Assembly: GCA_050012495.1 (NCBI GenBank)
Contig: JBEKHB010000007.1
Coordinates: 30,730 to 94,729, forward strand
Source of the DNA: BOG-1155 sp050012495
Lineage (GTDB): Bacteria; Desulfobacterota; Syntrophorhabdia; Syntrophorhabdales; WCHB1-27
Direction of reading: 5' to 3'
Length of the DNA: 64,000 bases
Position numbers and translations under genes: made by a program. A model generated the notes under the pieces. The model ran no database searches. It was given only the letters and a program-made list of their open reading frames with translations, and was not told the origin of the DNA. This document shows, in pieces, positions 26,167 to 33,685 of this stretch (within the stretch, counting starts at the first letter, position 1; each line of letters starts with the position of its first letter).

Positions 26167-27234
26167 ATGGCGGCGGATAGCTTTCAGGAAAAAACGGAGC
26201 AGCCGACCGAGAAGCGCACCCAGGATGCGCGAAAGAAGGGGCAGGTGGCGCAGTCGCCGGAGCTTGCGTCCTGCTTCGTTATCCTATTCATGTCCGTTTT
26301 CCTGTACGGCTCCATGTCCAGGGGCTTCGATAAGATGTTCGCTATGTATTCCCGCTGCATCAGGAATTTGAATATCGAGATTACCGTGGCGAGCGCATCG
26401 GACGTGCTCTCGTTTGCCGCATATCAATGGCTCGAGATAGTGGTCCCCATCTTTGCCCTGCTCGTTGCCATCGGCGTTTTCTCCTCATTCGTTCAGACGG
26501 GTTTCATGTGGAGCTTTGAAGTGCTCAGTCCGAAGATCGAGACCCTTAACCCCTTCAAGGGCATAAAGAAGCTCCTCTCCGGAAGGTCTCTCTTCGAGGT
26601 GCTCAAAGCGGTCATCAAGATAGTCATTCTCGGTTATATCGTCTATTCGCTGCTCATGAAAGAGCTGCCTGTCATACTCTCCCTCGGGGCTCAGGAGCCG
26701 GTGTCGATAATCGGCTATATCGGGCGGACGTGCTTCGGTCTGGCCGTCAAGCTCGGCATTATCTTCCTCTTCGTCGCGGGTCTCGATTATATGAAGCAGA
26801 GATGGCAGCAGAAAAAGGACCTCATGATGACGCGCCAGGAGGTCAGGGAGGAATTTAAGGAGAGGGAGGGCAGCCCGCTCGTGAAATCGAGGCTGCGCAG
26901 CCTCCAGAGGGATATGGCGCGGAGGAGGATGATAGAGGACGTGAAGAAGGCTGAGGTGGTGGTGACGAACCCGACGACATACGCCGTGGCGATCATGTAT
27001 GTCGCAAAAAAGATGCCTGCGCCCAGGATAGTCGCCAAAGGGGGAGGGTTTGTCGCAGAGCAGATAAAGAAGGTGGCCAGGCTGCACGGCGTCACGGTCA
27101 TCGAGAATAAGCCTGTTGCGCGAGCCCTCTTCTATGCCGTAAAGGTGGGTGACTACATTCCGGAAACATTCTATGTCATCGTCGCGGAGCTGCTTGCCCA
27201 GGTGTACAAGCAAAGGAACAGGGTGATTCTGTAA
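26167..27234 (+). CDS. flhB: Flagellar export switch protein FlhB
   Basis: FlhB controls substrate switching from hook to filament. It starts with the family box EKTEQPTEKRTQDARKKGQV, has four membrane helices (to about residue 212) and a cytoplasmic domain. The autocleavage loop reads N-P-T-T (VVVTNPTTYAVAI near 265), not the near-universal N-P-T-H. The N-P scissile pair is intact but the His is Thr. 355 residues. Last base overlaps the flhA start. Confidence 0.95.
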   Translation: MAADSFQEKTEQPTEKRTQDARKKGQVAQSPELASCFVILFMSVFLYGSMSRGFDKMFAMYSRCIRNLNIEITVASASDVLSFAAYQWLEIVVPIFALLVAIGVFSSFVQTGFMWSFEVLSPKIETLNPFKGIKKLLSGRSLFEVLKAVIKIVILGYIVYSLLMKELPVILSLGAQEPVSIIGYIGRTCFGLAVKLGIIFLFVAGLDYMKQRWQQKKDLMMTRQEVREEFKEREGSPLVKSRLRSLQRDMARRRMIEDVKKAEVVVTNPTTYAVAIMYVAKKMPAPRIVAKGGGFVAEQIKKVARLHGVTVIENKPVARALFYAVKVGDYIPETFYVIVAELLAQVYKQRNRVIL

Positions 27235-29291
27235 TGGAAAAGATCGCGAACCAGATACGGGATAAAGGCGACGTCATCATCGCCTTCAGCGTCGTTTTCG
27301 TCATACTTATCATGCTCATTCCGCTCAACCCCTTCCTTGCGGATATCTTCCTGACGACGAGCATCTCGGTCTCCCTGCTGATCCTCTTTATAGGGATGTA
27401 TATACGCAGACCCCTCGACTTTTCGGTGTTTCCCTCTGTGCTCCTGATCACGACGCTCTTCAGGCTCTCCTTGAACATTGCATCCACGAGGCTGATACTC
27501 CTGCACGGCGACGAGGGTCCGCAGGCCGCGGGAAAGCTCATCAAGGCCTTCGGCACGTTCATCGTGGGGGGGAATTATGTGGTCGGCTGCGTCGTTTTCC
27601 TCATCCTGATCATCATAAATTTTGTCGTTATCACAAAAGGCGCGGGGAGGGTCGCGGAGGTCGCCGCCCGGTTTACCCTTGACGCAATGCCCGGCAAGCA
27701 GATGAGCATAGACGCGGACCTGAACGCAGGGCTCATCGACGACGTCAGCGCGAGAAAAAGAAGGCAGGGCGTCGAGATGGAGGCAGACTTTTACGGGGCC
27801 ATGGACGGTGCAAGCAAGTTCGTCAGGGGAGACGCCATAGCCGGCATCATTATCGTATTCGTCAATATCCTGGGTGGTTTCGCCATAGGGGTGCTGCAGA
27901 AGGGCATGCCCGTGACGGAAGCCCTGAGCGTCTACACCATCCTGACCATAGGGGAGGGCCTCGTCAGCCAGATACCCGCCCTCCTCACTTCAACGGCAGC
28001 CGGCATCATCGTCACCAGGGCCGCCAGCGAGTCGAACCTGGGCAGAGATGTGATCACCCAGATCTTTACGCAGCCGAAGGCGATTCTGCTCGCTTCCGTC
28101 ATCATACTCTCCATAGGCATAGTGCCGGGCATGCCCCTTATGCCTTTTATGGCGCTGTCGACCGTGACTTTTGCCGTCAGCTACGTGATCAGAAAGGCCA
28201 AGAAAGAAGAAGAGGCGGCCGCTCCGGAGCTGCCGGCACCGGAAAAAGAGAAAGAAGAGACGGTCCAGCCCATCGAGGTCCTGGAGCTGGAGATCGGCTA
28301 CGCGCTCATCCCCATCGTGGATGCCGAGCAGGGCGGAGAGTTGCTGGATAAGATAAGGGCCATAAGAAAACAGATGGCCATGGAGCTCGGCATCGTTGTT
28401 CCCCCGATGAAGCTGAAGGATAACCTCCAGTTAAAGGCGGGCGAGTACGTGATCCAGTTGAAAGGGATAGAGGTGGGAAGGGGTGACCTTCTCTTCGGCC
28501 ATGTCCTTGCCATGAGCCCCGAGGGCAACGAGAAAGCGGTGGAGGGTGTGCCGACGCGCGAGCCCGTCTTCAATCTTGACGCATACTGGGTCAAGGAGAA
28601 GGACCGCGAGAAATGCATAGCGGATGGTTTCACCATAGTGGACCACCCGACTATCATCGCTACCCATCTCACGGAGATCGTGAGGAACAACGCCCACGAG
28701 CTGATGACGCGGCGCGAGACGCAGAAGCTGATAGAATCAATCTCTTCAACCCACCAAAAGGTTATGGAAGAGATCACCCAGAACCAGGTCAGCATGGGCA
28801 TTATTCAGAAGGTGCTCCAAAACCTCCTCAGAGAACAGGTGTCGATCAGGGACCTGGTGACGATCCTCGAAGCTATTGCGGACTCCTGCGCCACCATCAA
28901 GGATCCCGACATTATCACCGAATATGTGCGCCAGAGGATGGCGCGGAGCATTTTGAAGCCCTACCTCGTCGACGGCGTGCTCAATATAGTGCTCCTGGAG
29001 AAATCACTTGAAGAAAAGGTAATCGCCGGTCTCCAGGGCTCGGAGCAGGGCAGCTTTCTCGCTCTCGATCTTGCTTTCGGCCAGAAACTGGTCGAGAAAA
29101 TCGGGGAGGAGGCAAGGAAGGTAATGCTGAAGAGCCTCCAGCCTATCCTGCTGGTGCATCCGATCATAAGGGGAAAATTGAGGAAGTTCCTCGAAAGGCA
29201 CTTACAGGGCATCACGGTCATCTCCCACAACGAGATCCCTCCTCAGATAAAGATACAGTCCGTGGGGATAGTAAAGATGAGTGAGCAGTAA
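27234..29291 (+). CDS. flhA: Flagellar export protein FlhA
   Basis: It forms the nonameric export gate ring. About eight membrane helices in residues 1-310, with the FHIPEP-region motif ARFTLDAMPGKQMSIDADLN near 142-161, then a large cytoplasmic domain that binds chaperones. 685 residues. The usual next gene, flhF, is missing; flhG comes 30 bases later. Confidence 0.96.
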   Translation: MEKIANQIRDKGDVIIAFSVVFVILIMLIPLNPFLADIFLTTSISVSLLILFIGMYIRRPLDFSVFPSVLLITTLFRLSLNIASTRLILLHGDEGPQAAGKLIKAFGTFIVGGNYVVGCVVFLILIIINFVVITKGAGRVAEVAARFTLDAMPGKQMSIDADLNAGLIDDVSARKRRQGVEMEADFYGAMDGASKFVRGDAIAGIIIVFVNILGGFAIGVLQKGMPVTEALSVYTILTIGEGLVSQIPALLTSTAAGIIVTRAASESNLGRDVITQIFTQPKAILLASVIILSIGIVPGMPLMPFMALSTVTFAVSYVIRKAKKEEEAAAPELPAPEKEKEETVQPIEVLELEIGYALIPIVDAEQGGELLDKIRAIRKQMAMELGIVVPPMKLKDNLQLKAGEYVIQLKGIEVGRGDLLFGHVLAMSPEGNEKAVEGVPTREPVFNLDAYWVKEKDREKCIADGFTIVDHPTIIATHLTEIVRNNAHELMTRRETQKLIESISSTHQKVMEEITQNQVSMGIIQKVLQNLLREQVSIRDLVTILEAIADSCATIKDPDIITEYVRQRMARSILKPYLVDGVLNIVLLEKSLEEKVIAGLQGSEQGSFLALDLAFGQKLVEKIGEEARKVMLKSLQPILLVHPIIRGKLRKFLERHLQGITVISHNEIPPQIKIQSVGIVKMSEQ

Positions 29292-29320
29292 TCTTATCAC
29301 ATGGAGATTGAGGTGCAAAC

Positions 29321-30091
29321 GTGAACCAATCACTATCCGAGGCAGGCGAGATGAGCAGGAGAAGGAGGACCATCTCCGTCACAAGCGGCAAGGGGGGTGT
29401 GGGAAAATCTTCCATCGTCTCCAATATGGCATACATGTTGACCAGCATGGGACAGCTTACGTACATATTTGACGCCGATCTATCCCTCGGCAACATCGAC
29501 GTCATGTTCGGCATGGTGCCTAAATTCAATGTGAGGGATCTAATAGAGGGAAAGAAACATATCACCGACGTGGTTGCTGAAGGGCCGTTCGGCATAAAAA
29601 TCATTCCGGCCACTTCAGGCGTGTCCGAGCTTTCTCATCTGAGCATGGAGGAAAGGCAGATACTCGTCTCTTCTTTCAGGGAACTGCCGGATTACGACTT
29701 CCTTATCGTGGACACCTCGGCCGGCCTGTCGTCAAACGTCGTCTATTTTAACGCCATAAGTGAAGATATCTTCATTGTCGTCACCCCCGACCCGGCGAGC
29801 CTCACCGATTCCTACGCAGTAATAAAGGCGCTGCGGGGCAAGACCGGACAGAAGAACTTCAATATCATCATGAACCTCGTGAGAGACGAAAAAGAGGCCT
29901 TGGAAATGTTCAAAAAAATTGTCACCGTGGCAGACAAATTCCTCGACGTCTATCTGGACTTCTTTGGTTATATTCCCGCGGACGACAACATCAGCGCGGC
30001 CACAAGAAAGCAGAAGCTCTGGGCTGAACATTTCCCCCGGACATCCGCAACAAAGGCCCTGACAAGGATATGCGACAGATTGGTAATGTGA
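29321..30091 (+). CDS. flhG: MinD-like flagellar number regulator FlhG (without FlhF)
   Basis: FlhG/FleN is a MinD-type ATPase that limits flagellar number. The deviant Walker A is TSGKGGVGKSS near residue 22, switch I includes FDADLSLGNIDVMFG, and switch II is LIVDTSAGLSS near 135. 256 residues from GTG 29321, with a GAGGTG site. The N-terminal DQAxxLR motif, which activates the FlhF GTPase, is degenerate here (NQSLSEA), and no flhF lies between flhA and flhG. It may therefore act on other partners, such as the FlrA-like regulator or the C-ring. Confidence 0.88.
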   Translation: MNQSLSEAGEMSRRRRTISVTSGKGGVGKSSIVSNMAYMLTSMGQLTYIFDADLSLGNIDVMFGMVPKFNVRDLIEGKKHITDVVAEGPFGIKIIPATSGVSELSHLSMEERQILVSSFRELPDYDFLIVDTSAGLSSNVVYFNAISEDIFIVVTPDPASLTDSYAVIKALRGKTGQKNFNIIMNLVRDEKEALEMFKKIVTVADKFLDVYLDFFGYIPADDNISAATRKQKLWAEHFPRTSATKALTRICDRLVM

Positions 30092-30828
30092 TGCTCAACA
30101 AAGCCTATACGAAAATAGATAAAGATCACCGCGAAAAGGTCATCGGGGAATTCCTTCCGGTTATCAAACACCTTGCGTACAAGATGTCGAGAGGCTTCGA
30201 GAGCGATAATCTTACGGATGATCTTATCTCGGCCGGTATAATCGGCCTCCTGGAGGTCATGGAAAAATATGACGCGACCAGGGGGGCAAAGCTGAATACT
30301 TTTGCGTATCTGAGGATACGGGGGGCGATGATAGATGAGCTCAGGTCGAGGGACTGGTTCCCACGGAGCGCGAGGGCCAAGGCGAAGAAGATCCAGGAAG
30401 TGACCAGAAAGCTAGAACATGAGTTGGGCAGGTACCCGGACGAGGTGGAAGTGGCCAAAGCGCTCAATATGGACTTCGATGCCTACCTCTCCATGCTGAG
30501 AAGCTGCGGCAACCTTTCCATCGTCAGTATCGAGGATGTGAGCGACACCGTGGGTGAGAGCAGAGAAAGGGTTATCGATTATGTTCTCGCTGACGATGAT
30601 AGTCCGGAGAAGTATGCCGAGTTCTACGAGTTGGAAAGGATACTCGCTGATGAGCTGCAAAAATTGCCGGAAAAACAGAGATTAGTCCTCTCACTTTACT
30701 ATCATGAGGATATGAACATGAAGGAAATAGCCAAGACGCTGGGGGTAACGGAGGCGCGTGTGTGCCAGATACACAGCCAGGCGATTATAAACCTGCGGCC
30801 GGCGATGAAGAAGCACTTCGAGAAGTAG
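30091..30828 (+). CDS. fliA: Flagellar sigma factor FliA (sigma-28)
   Basis: It directs transcription of late flagellar and chemotaxis genes. Region 2 (AYKMSRGFESDNLTDDLIS, then GLLEVMEKYDATRGAKLNTFAYLRIRGAMIDELR), region 3 and region 4 (LPEKQRLVLSLYYHEDMNMK, then an HTH near LGVTEARVCQIH) are all present. ATG 30091 shares one base with the flhG stop; ATG 30070 is possible but would add residues not typical of the family. Its predicted promoters and its anti-sigma factor gene flgM are in this window. Confidence 0.95.
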   Translation: MLNKAYTKIDKDHREKVIGEFLPVIKHLAYKMSRGFESDNLTDDLISAGIIGLLEVMEKYDATRGAKLNTFAYLRIRGAMIDELRSRDWFPRSARAKAKKIQEVTRKLEHELGRYPDEVEVAKALNMDFDAYLSMLRSCGNLSIVSIEDVSDTVGESRERVIDYVLADDDSPEKYAEFYELERILADELQKLPEKQRLVLSLYYHEDMNMKEIAKTLGVTEARVCQIHSQAIINLRPAMKKHFEK

Positions 30829-31197
30829 GGCGGCCGGGGTCTTTTCGCGCCTGGCCTTGTCGCCATGCGTTACGAAATCCAGGAATTCAAAATATATGTG
30901 CTGCGTATCCGGCACACAAGGGAAGATCGGTAACCTACCGCCAGCCTTGGCCTGCGTATGCTTCTCGCCACCAGCCGGCAGAATTACGAGTGATTGCCCG
31001 CACTGTTTGTAATAAACCCGGTAACCCGGTCCATAGTTGATCCGCAACTCTGAGACCCTTTCGCCCGCCGGCTCCACATCACCTGGATTCCCTGCCGCTA
31101 GTCGTTCAATCCTTACGAGAATACGTGCACGTGCACGGATGTCGTTCAGGCCATCAAGCCATCTAGCGAAAACTTCAGTCTTGCGGATTTCGGTCAT
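30691..31197 (-). pseudogene. RelE/HigB-type toxin remnant
   Basis: Residues 1-83 match the Gp49/HigB-like addiction-toxin family (ARWLDGLNDIRARARILVRI, SELRINYGPGYRVYY, SLVILPAGGEKHTQA). The expected last helix of about 15-20 residues is absent; the frame instead runs through unrelated sequence and on into the antisense of fliA. This points to a lost C-terminus. Such toxins cleave ribosome-bound mRNA; activity of this copy is doubtful. Confidence 0.6.
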
Positions 31198-31212
31198 AAC
31201 CTAATTGTAGCC

Positions 31213-31473
31213 TCACGGCCACATGTTGTCAAGGAAGGAGAAGGGGACCACTTCGGGGACGCTGTTCCCGGGGGGCGACGGGGGCGTTCTTACGTAATTC
31301 AATAAGTCGTCCTCCATCTTCGAAATGATTGCTTGGTCAATACCGATTGTTACGCTCAATTCCTGCTGCGTTAGGCCAGCCGACTTCCTGGCTAGCCGGA
31401 CACGTTCTCCTATCTTTTTATGAGATGTCTTCGCTTCGGAAGCGAGTAGAGCTGCAAAATTCGAATCGAGCAT
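31213..31473 (-). pseudogene. Truncated XRE-type HTH gene, probable former antitoxin
   Basis: A complete HTH is visible (GERVRLARKSAGLTQQELSV, TIGIDQAIISKMED), but just after it the protein becomes DLLNYVRTPPSPPGNSVP..., encoded by a G/C-run repeat-like stretch (31222-31315). Upstream of 31473 the frame stays open for about 130 bases with protein-like sequence but no ATG, GTG or TTG, so the original start is also lost. It lies 15 bases before the toxin remnant on the same strand. Confidence 0.5.
31222..31315. repeat. REP-like repeat fragment disrupting the HTH gene
   Basis: It combines GGGGACCACTTCGGGGAC, a GGGAAC/GTTCCC pair and TTACGTAATTCAATAAGT. I read it as part of a dispersed repeat because it replaces the expected protein end and its base pattern differs from the flanks. 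Only one copy is in the window, so this is inference. Confidence 0.35.
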
Positions 31474-31676
31474 CGCTTTGATCGAATCTGCATCGATTTC
31501 AAAGAGATGACCGTCTCGTCGGACAATCTCGACAGATTCGCCTCTGTCGCCAGCGGTAGCCGTTCCATGTGCGCTTTGCGGGGGTGAGCCCGTTCCTACT
31601 CCCCTTTCAATAGCGCATCAAAAACGTTCAGGTGAACATTGCGACGGGGAGGGCGAGGGTGGAGGTGACTATTGAC

Positions 31677-31704
31677 TAAAGTTCAGCCCTTCCGCTTCCG
31701 ATAA
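31677..31704 (+). promoter_or_regulatory. Sigma-28 promoter of the HDOD-cheB operon
   Basis: TAAAGTTC (31677-31684), a 12-base spacer and TCCGATAA (31697-31704). The predicted start site falls near 31711, leaving about 6 bases before ATG 31718, which lacks a ribosome site. Confidence 0.65.
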
Positions 31705-31717
31705 TACATAAGATTCG

Positions 31718-32590
31718 ATGGCTGATTACATAAGAGACAGGATAGCGCAAATCGAATTCCTCCCGAGTCTTCCCGGTATTGCCGGTGAGGTGATGAAGGT
31801 CATCGAGGACCCCAGGAGTTCCGCCTCCGACCTAGTGAGACACCTGGACCCGTCGTTGGCGGGCGAGGTGCTCAAGGCGGCGAACAGCGCCTATTGCGGG
31901 AAGAAAAATTTCCGTCATATAGAAAGCGTGGAACAGGCAGTCGCCGCAATCGGGTACTCAGGACTTTCTTCCATCATTCTCCACACGCCTCTCCTCTCGA
32001 TGATCGACGGGGAAGACACGCTCTTCGACCGCAACGGGTTTGTCCGCTATTCATTATCCTGCGCCGTTCTGGCAGAAACAGTCGCCTCCGCCTTTGCATT
32101 GGGCAACCCGAAGGCGGCCCATCTGAGCGGCATGCTGCACGACATCGGCATCATTATCGTGTATCAATTCTTCAAGGAAGAGTGGCGGAAGATCAACGTC
32201 CTGATGGAGCAGAGAGCCTGGGGGAGACCGGAGGCGGAGAGGGCGGTTCTTGGTATGGATCATGCAAATATAGGGTCGATGCTGCTGGAGTTGTGGGACC
32301 TGCCGGAAACGATCCTGGAGAGCGTGCGGTTCCATCATCTCCGTGAGGAGGGAGGCGAGAGAGGAGAATTATATGCGATCTGGCTCGCGGACAATCTCGC
32401 GATGCAGATCGACTTCGACAAGGATTTCATGGACTTTGAAACATTTTTTAGGAAACAGCGAGAATTTCTGCAATCGGAGATGCCCGAGAGATACCTGCTG
32501 AACCACGACGTGGACCTTTTTGAGACGGCCTACGACAAGCTGAAGGAGATCGAAAGCGTTTGGGGAAGCCTCTTCGGAGGAGAAGGATGA
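31718..32590 (+). CDS. HDOD-domain signalling protein
   Basis: HDOD proteins are scaffold-like relatives of HD phosphohydrolases, often tied to motility and second-messenger signalling. The HDOD domain covers about residues 8-205 (LPSLPGIAGEVMKVIED, HLSGMLHDIGI). The HD pair in MLHDIG survives, unusual for a family in which metal ligands are often lost. 290 residues. First gene of a che operon; overlaps cheB (ATGA). Its substrate or partner cannot be read from sequence. Confidence 0.85.
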   Translation: MADYIRDRIAQIEFLPSLPGIAGEVMKVIEDPRSSASDLVRHLDPSLAGEVLKAANSAYCGKKNFRHIESVEQAVAAIGYSGLSSIILHTPLLSMIDGEDTLFDRNGFVRYSLSCAVLAETVASAFALGNPKAAHLSGMLHDIGIIIVYQFFKEEWRKINVLMEQRAWGRPEAERAVLGMDHANIGSMLLELWDLPETILESVRFHHLREEGGERGELYAIWLADNLAMQIDFDKDFMDFETFFRKQREFLQSEMPERYLLNHDVDLFETAYDKLKEIESVWGSLFGGEG

Positions 32591-33654
32591 TAAAGGTCCT
32601 CGTAGTCGACGATTCCCGGGTGATGACAAGGATCATATCGAAGATACTCGAGAAAGACCCTCTGATAGAGGTGATCGGGACAGCGGGGAGCGGCGGCGAA
32701 GCCATTGAGAAGATCGAGAAACTGAAGCCGGAAGTAGTGACGCTGGACGTGGAAATGCCGGGAATGAACGGTATAGAAACGTTGAGACATATCATGTCGG
32801 CCAATCCACTTCCCGTCATCATGGTGAGCACCTTGACCAGAGACCATGCAGACATCACGATGGAAGCACTGAACATAGGCGCCTGTGATTTCGTGACGAA
32901 AGATTTTTCAAACTTCACCCTCGCGGACAAGGAGCAGGAGCTCATCGGCAAGGTGAAAGATGTGGCCAGGAACAGGGCAAAGCTGCGTCTGAAGGCTTTT
33001 CTCCCCCTTCATCCCGCCCTTCCTCTCTCTATCACCCCGGGGGCTTCTGTAAAACGGAGCATCCTGTCCATCGGGGCGTCGACCGGCGGCCCGCCCGTGC
33101 TCCAGTACATTCTCTCACATCTTCCGAAGGACTTTCCGGTCCCTATCGTGATCGCCCAGCATATGCCTCGGCTCTTCACCCAATCCTTTGCGGAACGGCT
33201 CGATAAAATCTCGTCGCTGGTCGTGAAGGAAGCAGAGGACAGGGAGGTCCTTACGCCCGGCGTTGCGTTGATCGCGCCCGGCGATACGCATATTGCGCTG
33301 CGAAGGAAAGGCCGGGAGGTGACCGTGGAGAAGGTGAATAGCGATACCTATATTTACCGCCCCTCTGTCGACTTGCTTATGAGCACCACGGCGGTGGTGT
33401 ACGAGTCGAGATCCGTCGGCGTGATCTTGACGGGCATGGGAAACGACGGGCTGGTCGGCCTTAAGGAGTTGAAATCACGGGGGGGCTATGTGATTGCCCA
33501 GGAGGAAGAAACGTGCGTGGTCTACGGTATGCCCAAGGCAGTCGTCAATGCCGGTTTGGCGGACGCGGTGCTCCCCATCGAGCGGATACCCGAGGAAATT
33601 ATCAGGATACTGCAAGGATGCGTTTCTCAGTTACGGGACAGGTCCCTTAACTGA
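32587..33654 (+). CDS. cheB: Chemotaxis methylesterase CheB
   Basis: It removes methyl groups from (and deamidates) chemoreceptors when phosphorylated by CheA. Receiver in residues 1-125 (VVDDSR, VTLDVEMPG, VTKDF), linker, then the catalytic domain with Ser in SIGASTGGP near 160, His in AQHMP near 188 and Asp in LTGMGNDGL near 280. 355 residues, normal. No chemoreceptor gene is in the window. Confidence 0.95.
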   Translation: MIKVLVVDDSRVMTRIISKILEKDPLIEVIGTAGSGGEAIEKIEKLKPEVVTLDVEMPGMNGIETLRHIMSANPLPVIMVSTLTRDHADITMEALNIGACDFVTKDFSNFTLADKEQELIGKVKDVARNRAKLRLKAFLPLHPALPLSITPGASVKRSILSIGASTGGPPVLQYILSHLPKDFPVPIVIAQHMPRLFTQSFAERLDKISSLVVKEAEDREVLTPGVALIAPGDTHIALRRKGREVTVEKVNSDTYIYRPSVDLLMSTTAVVYESRSVGVILTGMGNDGLVGLKELKSRGGYVIAQEEETCVVYGMPKAVVNAGLADAVLPIERIPEEIIRILQGCVSQLRDRSLN

Positions 33655-33685
33655 GGGGCAACAATTACGGATAGAGGGAAGGCCA

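Noticed and set aside
30070..30090. Upstream ATG start of fliA
   Set aside because: It would add seven residues inside the flhG reading frame; ATG 30091, coupled to the flhG stop, matches the family start better.
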